The position numbers and the translations under genes are program-made. The notes beneath the pieces were generated by a model. The model saw nothing but the letters and a program-made list of their open reading frames with translations. It did not search any database and was not told the DNA's origin. A stretch of DNA of 64,000 nucleotides, taken from assembly GCF_032854445.1 (NCBI RefSeq), contig NC_088295.1, positions 36,240,510 through 36,304,509 of the forward strand, given 5' to 3'. This stretch comes from Liolophura sinensis. Its lineage: Eukaryota; Mollusca; Polyplacophora; Chitonida; Chitonidae. Positions 11,341-23,200 of this stretch are shown here, in pieces; position 1 is the stretch's first letter; every line of letters begins with the position of its first letter.

Positions 11341-11560
11341 CAGCAGAATGCTCAATAATTCAATCGCTGTGTGTTCAAGTCCAGCTCCTGCTGGCTTCCT
11401 CTGCGCTCGTACTTGGGAAAGCCTGCCAGCGACCTGTGGATGATCGGGAGTTTCTCAGAGGTGTGGTTGCTTCCCCTCTCGTCATAATGCTGGCCACCGT
11501 TGAATAAGTGAAATATTTTTCAGCACGGCGTAAAACTCCAATCAAATTAAAATAAAACCA
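11341..11560 (+). repeat. SINE, partial diverged copy
   Basis: GTGTTCAAGTCCAGCTCCTG (box B region), GTCATAATGCTGGCCACCGT, TAAGTGAAATATTTTTCAGC and CGGCGTAAAACTCCAATCAA identify the main SINE family. The first part of the tRNA-like head is missing. Confidence 0.85.
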
Positions 11561-11630
11561 ACAACAGCATATCTTGTTTTTGCGAGAAAAATGTGCATAT
11601 GCAACGGTTTTATTAGTTGTACTTAGTATT

Positions 11631-11887
11631 AGCTCCGTGGCTCAGTTGGTTAGCGCGCTAGCGTAGCGTGATGACACAGGAGCATCTGACTAATGCGATC
11701 GCTGTGAGTTCAAGTCCAGCTCATGCTGGCTTCTTCTCCGGCCGTACGTGGGAAGGTCTTCCAGCAATTTGCGTATGGTTTCCCCCGGGCTGTGTCCGGT
11801 TTCCTCCCACCATAATGCTGGCCGCCGTCGTATAAGTGAAATATTCTTGAGTACGACGTAGAACACCAATCAAATACATAAATAGTA
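11631..11887 (+). repeat. SINE, near full-length with tRNA-like promoter
   Basis: This is the best plus-strand copy. The head has a box A match TGGCTCAGTTGG (11638-11649) and a box B match GTTCAAGTCC (11708-11717), the internal RNA polymerase III promoter of tRNA-derived SINEs. The A-to-B spacing is about 58 bp, wider than in a normal tRNA. The core TTTCCTCCCACCATAATGCT and the tail CAATCAAATACATAAATA follow. The layout and core are reminiscent of the MetaSINE superfamily described in invertebrates; this assignment is from memory and unverified. It is not a functional tRNA gene. Confidence 0.9.
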
Positions 11888-13495
11888 TTAGCAGCTATAG
11901 GTGACTGAGGATATCGTCATATACAACGAGGTACTTGTACCAGAGCTGCATATACCTGTACGCTTATACACCTTACATTTCACCTATTCTTGGCACTACG
12001 ACATGATTACATAATCACTGGTAAGATGTCACACTACAGCAGGATAATGAGTGGTTGTACTATGACTGAGCATTGGATGATATTGACACCTCTGCTCTCT
12101 ACAGCGGTAGCCTGGCAGATGTCGCTGAGGTCTTCTGACTCGCTGATATAAATAGCGGCTATGATCGGCGTCTCCCACGTACAGTGGGCGGTTATCCCAT
12201 ACCCCGGTAGGCCGGGTTGATCCGACGGCTGTACATTTAGTTCCTGAATACCAACCCCCATATTATTTCATATGTCTTATACATGCACTCATCCTGGCGT
12301 GACCAGCGGAGACTGCTAGGATATGGTGTCGGCTCGGTATCCTTTATAACCTGCTTCCCCACCCCCATTACCCTCGCCCTCATCGGCAGTGCCAGTTCGA
12401 TTCAGGCTTGTAGGCATCCTTTGGACAGTAAACGCTATAGAAGCCAATATGATTATTGATTACCCTCGTGCCGGGTTATATGACGTCTTGACAACGAGGG
12501 ACTGGAGATGCCGGCAATAACAGTATTTGTACACGACAGAACTCAACTGTAATCCCTGGGCTGTTCGTCCATCCCCTCAGCGGGCTTTGATCAGCTCAGC
12601 GATTCGCGAATAAAAGGTTTGCTTTAAGCAGGCTTGGGCAGCCATGAAATCTGATTATGGGACTCTTCATTACCTCCGACCTCTTCTTAAACACTGGAGT
12701 AGTTATCCAAAACAAACAACCTACTCTATTCTCATTCTACTGAATACAACTGCCGGTGTGCTGTTCTCTGCTTAGTGAGACATGATATATTGATCATCGG
12801 TTGTACTGAAGTAACGGGATTTTAAATGGCTGTATGTTTAGTGTGTACACATATCAACCAGCTGCTAACCCCGTCAGCGTGGAGCTGCAAATCGGATAGC
12901 TTTCTATATGGCTCACACGTTAATGATATCTGATACGGAGCGTTTACACATGAACAAGGTTTTAAGAAGTGAGCGATAAACACCCCATATGTTACAAGCA
13001 AACATGTGTGTTTTACACGCTGACACGCATTTATATAAATTTATACACACACTTTACAATACTGTGATATACTATACGCTTTCATGTAAGTGTACCATTC
13101 ATAATCTTTCTACATAGATACACTCTGTCCGAGACAAAATGTTGCTATAGGCCTGGAAGAACCTGCATGGGAACTGAAACTTGGAATTGGAACCATACTG
13201 AAATAGTATAGATATAGGCTCACATATTTTCAAATTTATTTGGACACCCTGATATGTATTTAACAAGAACTATGCACGTTATATGTATGTGGCATTGCAG
13301 AATCAGTGCACAATTGACCAAATTTATACATTATAAATACGGAGATCTTGACTTTCATTAGTCTATATTTGTACGTGTTATCTTGGTCTATAAGACGTAT
13401 TCTTTGTAAATAGGCTTGAGGACATGCCGTAAGTATATATCCAGTATTTATACCACATGGTCCCTTGAGCCCGAGTCCAACGAAGTGGTTTATCC
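11888..13495. other. Non-coding DNA, nothing recognised
   Basis: A 1.6-kb stretch without a coding exon, RNA gene or repeat I can name. Open frames on either strand are below 80 codons and unrelated to known families. Confidence 0.5.
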
Positions 13496-13499
13496 GTTC

Positions 13500-13990
13500 T
13501 TGTATATGACTTGCAAACTCTTCTCACAACCGGCACCACCAACAGTAACACCAGCACCATTAATACAAAAACTATAACAACAGCACCATTACTACAAACA
13601 CTATTGACACCAGTACATCAGTAATATACCAACACCACTGGCACTACCACCATTAACACAATCGTCATTAAGACCAGTGCTATCAACATAAACACGATTA
13701 ATAGCAGTATTACATTACCATTACATTAGCACCGACAGCATGGACATCAGCTCTTTTGACACAATCGCCATTAACACCAACACCATCTACACTACTACGG
13801 TACCATCAATGCAATCCCCATTGAGACCAGAACTATCAACACAAACACCATTAAGACAAGTATTACATTACCATTACTATTATTACCAACAACATGACCG
13901 CCAGTTCCTTTGACAGAATCGTCATTAACACTAACATCGTCAACACAAACACCAACAACACCACACCATGAACACAGATATTATTAGCAC
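13500..13990. repeat. ACCATTAACACC-rich degenerate tandem repeat
   Basis: Trinucleotide-like ACC/ACA-rich sequence with a longer period: CACAATCGTCATTAAGACC, ATCAACATAAACACGATTAA, TATTACATTACCATTACAT recurs about 165-170 bp later with changes (near 13640 and near 13810). Confidence 0.7.
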
Positions 13991-14399
13991 CAACAAAAGA
14001 GGAACATAAAGAGGAAGCACTCATTTCCGGTTATTTCCAAGTTTAGTTATCTTTGTTTTCCCCCTCAAAGCAATCATTTCTGCTTCCACTAAAATCTGCA
14101 CCATATAGTATAAAAAACCTTTCCCGTTCTTATAGTCATCAACAGGTATTCTCACTTCGAAATGTCTATAGGTGGACGGGAGAACTATACAATCATTCTC
14201 GAGCTCCTTCAGTTATCCTTGTTCAGCCCGTCCACCGGGACAATAATTTCTATTACCGCTAATATCATCTGGACAGTAACTCCCCTTCTCCTAATCTTAG
14301 CAAGAATCAATTGTCCAGAGCGCAAAGTTAGTGCAATCATTTCTTATTAATGCTTTCATTGTAATCTTGACAATAATTCCTCTTCATAACCATGAAATT

Positions 14400-15075
14400 A
14401 AGGAATCAGATATTTTCAACGGATGCAAACTCGTTAAGCCATCGTATTACCGCCGGTCGAGTTTCTCTGGTCCCGGAGGTAACTTCGTGAGCGGTGAAAA
14501 AATCTTTGGCATGCCAAAAAATTGCCGAAAGACCTCGCAAAGGTTCATTTTCGTGATTAATTTGTGTGCCCATTTTACACGCCGTAAGGCAATCTTTAGG
14601 GCATCTTGTCAAATCTTGTCATCTTCGTCATTACTTCGTGTGATCATCGGTGCCATCGGGCATTTTTCGACTCACGAAGACAATATGAAGGAAACAGGAA
14701 GCCCGATTGTCTTAGGAAGGCAACACGACAACATGAAGCCCTCGCAATGCCGTCGTGTAGCCATCGTATAATAGCACGATAACATCGAGATGGAACCACG
14801 GTGTCGGCGAAGTAACTCAAACGTTTCCAATATGTCATGGTTACGTGGACATATAAAAAGGCCAGCCGCAGAGCATCAGTCCTGAGCAACTCTACAGAGC
14901 AGAGGTGAGTGTGTAGCCATCGTGTGACCTTCGTGTGACCTGCGGGTATAAACTGCTATAAAAATTCACTTCTTCGTGTTACCTTCGTGTGTGGTTCGGG
15001 TGCCATCGAGTGACCTTCCTGTTACTTGCTTCGGCTGTTGACCAAGTTCGGGGCCACCTTGGCCCGAAATTCAAA
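14400..15075. repeat. CG-containing short-unit repeat region
   Basis: Short motifs CCATCGTGTGACC, CTTCGTGTGACC, GTCGTGTAGCCATCG and their complements (ACACGACAACATG, CACGATAACATCG) recur on both strands. The texture resembles the foldback element at 6784-7846 but with different motifs, so it may be a second, more decayed element of that kind. Ends could not be defined by eye. Confidence 0.45.
14852..14880 (+). promoter_or_regulatory. Isolated TATA box plus initiator-like site
   Basis: TATAAAA at 14852-14858 is followed at the usual distance by TCAGT (14876-14880), a typical animal initiator. A splice-donor-like GGTGAGTG follows about 25 bp later. No coding exon was found downstream, so this may be the promoter of a repeat-derived or lost transcript, or chance. 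Confidence 0.35.
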
Positions 15076-17288
15076 ATTCCTTATTCGTGTCACGTGTTTC
15101 CTATGCAACATCAGATATCCTTGCTTCTGTTTTCACCATCATCTGATCATCTTTCCCTTCTCAAAATGATGTGAGGAATAATTTGCTTCCAGCACAACTT
15201 CAGTTATCCTCGTTTACCCAGTTTACATTTCTGTTTCCATTATCGTATGAAGACAACAATTCCTCTTCTCATGATCCAAATAAGAATCACTTGTTGCCGG
15301 CTCCAGAACAACCAATTCCAACACAAATAGCGTCAACAACCATCTCTGATCTTATCAACTTTGCCGTTATCAAATCTATGATCCCTATTTCCATTCCTCA
15401 AAAAGGAATTCATTATCAACGCTCTTTCCACCAAAAACACAGTAATCTTCACTTTCGCATCTACAAAAACAATTCTGGCTCTTCCTTGTAATATGAGTGA
15501 TGAAAGTCTTCGATTGTATCGATGTGGTTAAAAAATGGCTCTTGACGGCCTGTATGCGAGTATGCGTTGAATATAAACATTGTCAACCCATGCCACTAAT
15601 TACAGACTTCTTGGCACAAGAGCCTGTATGCCCATATTCACTTAAAAACAATGCTCAAACCGCAAGATTAACTTGAAGTTACATTACTATCCCAGTGATA
15701 CATGTCTTTTTGCAGCTGTGTTCCTTGTCATGATTCGGAAAAAGCAAGGTAAGAGCAAGATTCATGCATTCAACCCATCACTCCAGCATGTCCTATCATT
15801 CTGTAAAGGAAATGTCTGAAAAAGTAGAGCTCTAATTAATGAAAAATATTATGGATTCAATCCCAAATTGTTTGTGGGTGGGTGAGTGGGGTTGTTTTAC
15901 CTTCACCTTAAGCCACGTAAAATTAAGAAAGTACCTCTCTTGTGAACCTTGTGCATGATCTGTCAACTTTGCGACATAAGCCCGTTGGAAGTGAAAACGC
16001 GCAGACATTTTTTCCACGAAGAATATTTTTTTGTGTGCTTGTTATACATACAAAATACATCTAGATGCAAAAAAAACCCTATAAGAAACCAAGACTCATG
16101 AACACTATTCACCACTGTTTATCAAGATTATAATCCCCATCACTTATTACGCAGAGAGCAACTCTCGTTGTCCATAGAAATGGACATCTGTTTGGTCATA
16201 TTATCTGTCAGAATGAAGGGTCCCAATCCAATTGGATAGAACCACTTATTGCTAGGGTACATGGGACATAACTACTAAACAGAAAAATGGATTCCCATTT
16301 TTAAATTGTGACATTTTGGTCTTTCTGTGAAACAAATTTATGAACTTTCGATTGGCCTTTTCCTTATAGGTTTTCACACCAGCTGGCATAACTGTGACAT
16401 CAGCATATTTTTACAGAGAATAAAATGTACATGCATCTTCACAAAGAGTCAAACTTTTACATCTGTAACAATACACATCTTTAAAGATGTTACTCCTAAA
16501 TGCTGAAACGCTTAATGCAAAAATAACAAAAGGAGATGAGGTCTATCGATGGTGGACATTTTGTTGCCTTTAAAATGCCTGTTTAGAAAGGAATGGCCAC
16601 AGATATGGCTGAAATGCAAGCAATGTTATGTTAAACCCCAATCCATTATTCAGCCCGGAATGAGATAACAGCTCACCTGAACAGAAAGGAAAAAGCCCAA
16701 AGCAAAAGGTTTGTTTCACATTAATTTATTCAGCAGTTCAGTCCATTTATTTACCTTGTAGGATCATTCATTATTATGCCTCAAACCACACTACATCTAA
16801 TTGTGTTTTCTTGTAAACCCATACTATTTCCAAGACACAAATGTAATAACCAACAAAGGATATCCCCTTGCAGATAATCGCTCTGATGTTTAGGATATAG
16901 ATAAAAACAAATGTAGAATCAAATGACAGGAAACAGAAGTGTATATAAAATGTATTTCCACATAATAAAATATCACATTAAATAGTATCACAGACTCCGC
17001 TAATAGGGCCGGTTGGGGTTTGGATTTGAAGAGGTAATATACATTTCATTTCTCTGACTGCATTCAACAATGCAGAACATTGGCAAAATGTGTGGCGGAA
17101 GGCAACTGAAAAATATATCTTCAAAATACTTATTGTTTGTGTAAATATTGGGACATTGTAACTTCATCCTTTTAATGTTGTGTAAAGTAATATATGATAC
17201 AATACAGGTACAAGGAAAGTATTCCTTAAGTTGCACTAACAATTTAGTTTTTACCTGTGCACACTTTGATTAATCAGTAAGTGAATGT
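15076..17288. other. Intergenic DNA and probable 3' flank of the EF-hand gene
   Basis: No coding exon was seen. The part adjoining 17288 must contain the 3' untranslated region of the minus-strand EF-hand gene; several minus-strand AATAAA-like signals occur (for example around 16725-16750 and 16965), and I cannot say which is used. Confidence 0.5.
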
Positions 17289-20200
17289 TCATGGTTTCCT
17301 TGGTTCAATGTTTGCTAGTTTGTAAATATTGTCACAGAAAGCAATGTAATTCATGTCATCCTTCCCACCAATCTTCACGTCAAACTGCTGCCACAGCAAC
17401 TCGTACTCTTGCTCAGACACCAAGCTGTTCAGCTGAAGTTCGCTGAGAACACGCCGGAACTGTGATCGTGATACTGCCCCCATGTGCACTCTGTCATAAT
17501 CTTCAAACAAGGGGAACAACTGGATGTTCCTTTGACGTACCTGGGAGAACACAACAAAAACCATATAACTCTTCTGCTCTAAGCCATAACTAGATTTAAA
17601 ATTTCTCAAAATAAAGCTTTTATACTGCAAAAATGATTGCTGATACTACAGAAATAAAAATATACTGTAAGATCAATAAACTCACTACTGGTTACATGAT
17701 TATTTATTCATTTAATATGATATACTTAAGAATATTTCAGTCAGGTTGACAGACAAAAGGAAGAAACTGGACAAAGACTTGAGAAAAACAAAATTCCCCT
17801 CTTCAGGTAGGAGGCAAGCCTTCTGACTTAAAGCCACAGCTTAACCAGAGAGATGGTTTCAAGCAAGCAAGCTCTCTGCTCTAAGGCAGATTGGCTGCAG
17901 CAGGAGCTATGAGTCAAGGAGAGTATCAGGTTACGTGAGAGGGAAGTTACTCATGATAAATATACACTGCCGTATACCACACCATAACCCACATGAAAAA
18001 GTTTAATATCTGTACCATACACACACAGTTTCAAGTGATCTCTGTACAATTATGCTTTCAATCAACACCAAATTACACAGGAAACCTGGCATATCACAAC
18101 AAGTACAGAGTTATTCCCCTTAGTCCCACTTCCCACCCATGTATTAAGTCAATTTCATGAACAGCTAACACACAGCTACCTTTTCTGCTATCCTATTCAT
18201 GCACTCTGTGAATTTACTCTGCATTTCTGCTGGCAGCGTGTTCATCTGCCACTCAACAGGGGGAGTGAACTGTGTAACGTTGAGCAGAGGAGCTTTCTCC
18301 AAATCCTTGGTGGTGAACACTGACTCTAACTCATCACAGAACTTCAGGTAGTCCACGTAATCAGGATTAGCAGCCTGGTATCTGTAGCATGTCAACAGAA
18401 ATGCAAACACTTTCACATCAGTTATTATGATCAACTATATAAATTATACATTTCCAATCAAATACATGAGTTACGGGCAATGGTTTAATAAAAATTTGAC
18501 TAGTTATCACCTGGATTGGTAATGACTAAAATAAAAAGGAAATAAACTGTCAAAATGAAGGGAGAATCATTGGAAAGACCACTGAAAGCTGTGTCTCAAA
18601 ATACCTTTACTTTCTTCAATTTTGTTTTCTCTTGAGTTATAGGATGTCAAAGCTTTTCATTAATCCTACCATTTGTCTGCATTTCATTCTGTGGAAGAAA
18701 TATAAAGAAATAAGTAACAATTTTTTTAGATACAGCTTTCAATCACCTTTCTAGAAATGTTAACCTTCTCTTTATAGTCTTTTTCTCTTTAATGTATTTT
18801 GTACAAGACAAAAAGTATGCAAGATTGGCATCAAACCAACCTGTCTTCAAGAATAGATATTTCTGATTCCTTCAATTCAAAGCGGCAAAGATCCAGTGCT
18901 CTTCTGAAGGAAGTCTTCAGCATACGCCCTGAGCGTAACTTATCATAATCCCTCATAAACTCCAGGGGACGTAATCTCTCTTTCATCACCTGTAACATAT
19001 TAACACAAACTTCATTCATATGCCTACCAATACTGAATTAGTTTGAAATAAGCAGCCAGAAAGGCAGCTGCACTGGAGACAGATATTTGTTCATTATGTA
19101 TATTTGTGTAAAAATGGAAAAAATCATTACATACTAGTATTACCAGTGATGAATTTCAAAGCCCTCACATATGTCTAAACTTCTAACCCTGGTGTTGAAT
19201 TTATCCATCTAACTTTAGCTTAATTTTCAAATTTTTAATCCCAAACACAAACATTTGGATATTTACTGTTTTTTTTTTAACTTTGAAAAATGTATTTAAG
19301 CACAGTCAGTTATCTGATCAATTTCAAATGACAAAAGAAAATCAAACCAAAGATTGATCACATGACGTATACTTAAATGCTGAGTGAAGTCAAATTACTA
19401 CACTGTGGACAATCTATGTACCCATGTATTCTTGTAGAGAGGGTATTCAGTCAGGAAATTATCATTGATTTAAATGCACTGGACCATCAGAGAAAAGAAA
19501 AGAAAAGAAAAGGACCATCACACTTCTGTGAGGAACCTACTTCACATACCTCAAAATGTTGTCATTTTTATCACTTTTAATTTAAATCCATCATAAAAAA
19601 AAAAACAAAAACAGAGAAATTTCTCTCTTAATTAGGAATCATCTGAGGTCTGTAAATGACACCGACCTTTGTTTTCACTTTTAACAGGACTTGCTCGAGA
19701 TCTGTAGCAGGATTAAGCTCTGGTAAGTGTTTGATCTGGTTGACTCGCCTCAGTGTTTCCTGTCTCTCTAGGTACATCAGCTTACGTGGTGTCTGGGGTT
19801 CCAGGTCTTGCAGGAAAGCCTTGTAGTCAAAGCCCATGTCATTACAGTATTTCGCCTCTAATGCAATCATTTCAGGCTCACTAGCATGGAGTTCCAGCAT
19901 GGTCAGGCACTGACGGAACTGCGAGCGGGTAACATGGCCATTGTTATGTCTGAGGATAAAAAAAATGGCAGGGTTAGGGAAGTGGTTGATTTGTTAATTT
20001 AGGTGTTTTCAGCATTATTTCTGTGGACTATATCAAGCACATTGTGACAGATTCACCTTCCTTTCACTGGGCACTGAAATTCATTGCTATGTCTTAAGAC
20101 AAAAAAATGGCAAGTGTTAGTTAAGTGACTGATTTCTTCATTTAGGTATTACATTTCTTTCAGCATCATTTCATGCATATTGTGACAGTTTCTCCTTGAA

Positions 20201-23200
20201 TCAGGTTGGTAACCAATGCGGACATTTGTAGTGCTGCCTCAATGGAACACCATGTAGAACACATCAGACACGATGCCACACAAAGTCGCAGTGTACCCAC
20301 ACCAAACTGCCAATCCAGAGAAATATCAAAATTATAAACCTTAAATTTTAAGCTATAAACCTGGTGTTTCCCGCCAGCGTGCAATGCAGATGCTCTAAAT
20401 TTCCTTGCCTATCTCTTACTGTGGTTACATATTGCTGATAATGCATGCATGCCTTGGACAATATTTGGAAGGTGGACCTGAGACTGCCGATGGAATTTCC
20501 CCTTTGTTATAAGTGACCAACAAAACAGTACACATGGAGGAACACTGCTACACAATGAATACTTCCAGTAGTATAGCGAGTATTATTTGCAAATCAATCA
20601 GAAAATCAACAGTGATAGGGTGACAGACACTAGAACAGTCATAAGTTTTTCTACCTGTCGAAGTCCTGAAACACAGGTTTGACAAGAATGTGTCTTTGGC
20701 ATGTTCTTTCTTTGAGCCTCTTCATGGCCCTCTCCACCATCCCTTCATGCTCTGCAGAGGCCATGGACCAGTCCACAGTGCCAGGTTTGGGCACACGGAA
20801 CATTTCTGAGGGGGGCACCTGGTAGGTGGGGTTCTTCTCCAGTCCAGGCTGAGTGAACACTGCAAGTACAGTAAGCATAAATATCACGCAGGTGTAATTA
20901 AGGAGTTCAATCAGATCTTGTGGGACTGGATGAGTGTTCTCTAACAAATCTCCCAGGGGTTTACATGGACCTGACTAACATTTTTCTCGACTGAATGTCA
21001 GTGGTTTCAGACTTATTAATTCATACAAATTAATTAGGTTAGATATGGTACCTGTACTACAGGTTAAAAATGAATTTCCAAAGTCATAATTTTTGGCCTA
21101 GATTTCTCCAGTGAACCACAACAAATGAACAGTGTCCTTGTTGACAATACACATCAACTAGCTATATCACTTGCCAATGTGGGAACATATATAGTATGAT
21201 ACAGCAAGCTTACATTTTTTCATAAATTACTTGGGGTTTCTCTTGTTGCTTTGAAATTGCTTATTTGGAAGAATTAAGGAAACTAAGATACATTTAGTTT
21301 TACAAAAAATACAGTTCAAAAGCAACGTACAATCAGGTTAGACATTTGAGTTTAAATTTAGGAATCCAATGGTGGCAAAGATGACAAGAAAGTTAAAGTC
21401 AGTAAACATCATTTTATACCCCTCACTAAACAACCTTGAAGGCGCATTATACAGAATGTTAATGCGCTTTACTGTATTTCATCTAACGTTTAGTATTTTA
21501 CAAGTTACACATTTTGCTTGATTTTGATTGATTTATGAACCTTTGGTCACTTAAGAATTTTTTGTCAAGTTTGATTCATTTCTTACCAGAACAGCATAAG
21601 TGTTGGCATAGAAATTTTCATTTTACAGATATTATGAGCTTCTGAAGGTGCATTTTTACAGTATTTACGACTGTAAAGTTTTTGTTTCAGTGACTTACCA
21701 CTTTCTACATCATCAACAAACTTGGTCCACAAGACCTTGTCAGCCTGGGTAGGACTGCTGTAAAAGTCACACAGCATACTGGCCTGTTTCTGGGAAAGGT
21801 CATGTTGACCCAGCTTACTCAGGCCCAAGGAGGCCAGGCCACGGAGGAACTGAGCTTTGGTGATGGAACCAGATCGTAAGGGGTCGTAGTCTTGAAAGTA
21901 CTCAGTTACCTGTCACAAAATAGAAATAATACGTATGGTAAACAATAACTTCCTATAACTTCAGTTTTAACCTGCCTAAAATTACCATATTTGCACTTAG
22001 AGTCTGCCTGATTTAGTGCTTTTCGGAGGCAAATGAAGCTGCTAAAATATTACATTTTGTGTTGAAACTGATGTTTTTCAATTAAAATACCATCCTACTT
22101 TTCTAATATCAACAGAATGCCCTGCATCAGGCAAAATGAGACATGGATGAAGTTTTAGGTCAAATACTGTAAACTGACCAATTTATGTTGAAAAACAAGA
22201 AAACAGGTAATATATCCTACAAACGCTTTCATAGTTCAAAAATTATCCAGATTTTTGAGACTAAAGTGTGATTTATTTAATGAAAAAAATTTTACTGAAA
22301 GCTTTACCTGCACTTCTTTTTTATAATCGGTTACTCTAGTTTATAAGGCATGTTTTAAAAAAAAGAGTCTCCCTTCCCCTCCGACCATCAAACACAGGTA
22401 ATTTAATACTTTTGAGGTGTACATCGAGTGTGGAAGAGTTGTGAAACTGACCCTTAGCCTGCTGGTGAGGATAATATGCCTGATTCTGCTCATCAGTTCA
22501 TCCAGTGACACTTCACCTCGGTTGTCAACTCTCTCCAAATTAACAACATTAGTGCGGTTTGTATTCTGGGTGGACACATCCTCCATCGTATGGCCTACAA
22601 ACTCTGACAATGAAGAACAAAAAAACTAATGTCAAAATAAAATTATAGCAAACTGGTAAATCTGCCTTTAATTGAAATACAAGATTTTTTTAGCATATAG
22701 GTGTCTACTGAGAATATGTCCTAAAACATGTTAAATTTGAATAAGAAACTCTTTAATATCATGAATGATTAAGGTTCAGTGCCATATTTCAATATTTCAG
22801 CCACATCCTGACCAGAAACTCATAAAAATAACCTGTGTAAAACAGTTTACCTTGATCTACAGCTTGAACAAATGCAGGATAATTCACGTCACCACTGGCT
22901 GGGTCTTCAAACTTCCGGCAAAGCAGCTTCAAGTCTTCGCTAGATACATTTAGGCTAAGAAAGTGAAGAATTCTACCAAACTGAGTTTTTGTGACCACAC
23001 GCGTGTAAGCAATTCCCTACAGCAAAAAACAAAAAAAAATATAAACAAATGAATATAAAAAAACATAAAAACATAAAATAACAAATAATTTACATTGACC
23101 ACCAACCATTTTTTCTCAAACATTGTTAAATTGATCAGTGGAAGATAACATAGTACAGGCCATTCACTCACCCTGTCATAATCTTTAAAGTAGGGGTACA

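Noticed and set aside
11631-11720. tRNA gene
   Set aside because: Box A and box B are present, but the spacing and insert break the cloverleaf and the sequence continues into a SINE core and tail.
14331-14771. 146-codon plus-strand open frame
   Set aside because: It lies in the CG short-motif repeat region, has an overlapping opposite-strand frame and no recognisable domain.
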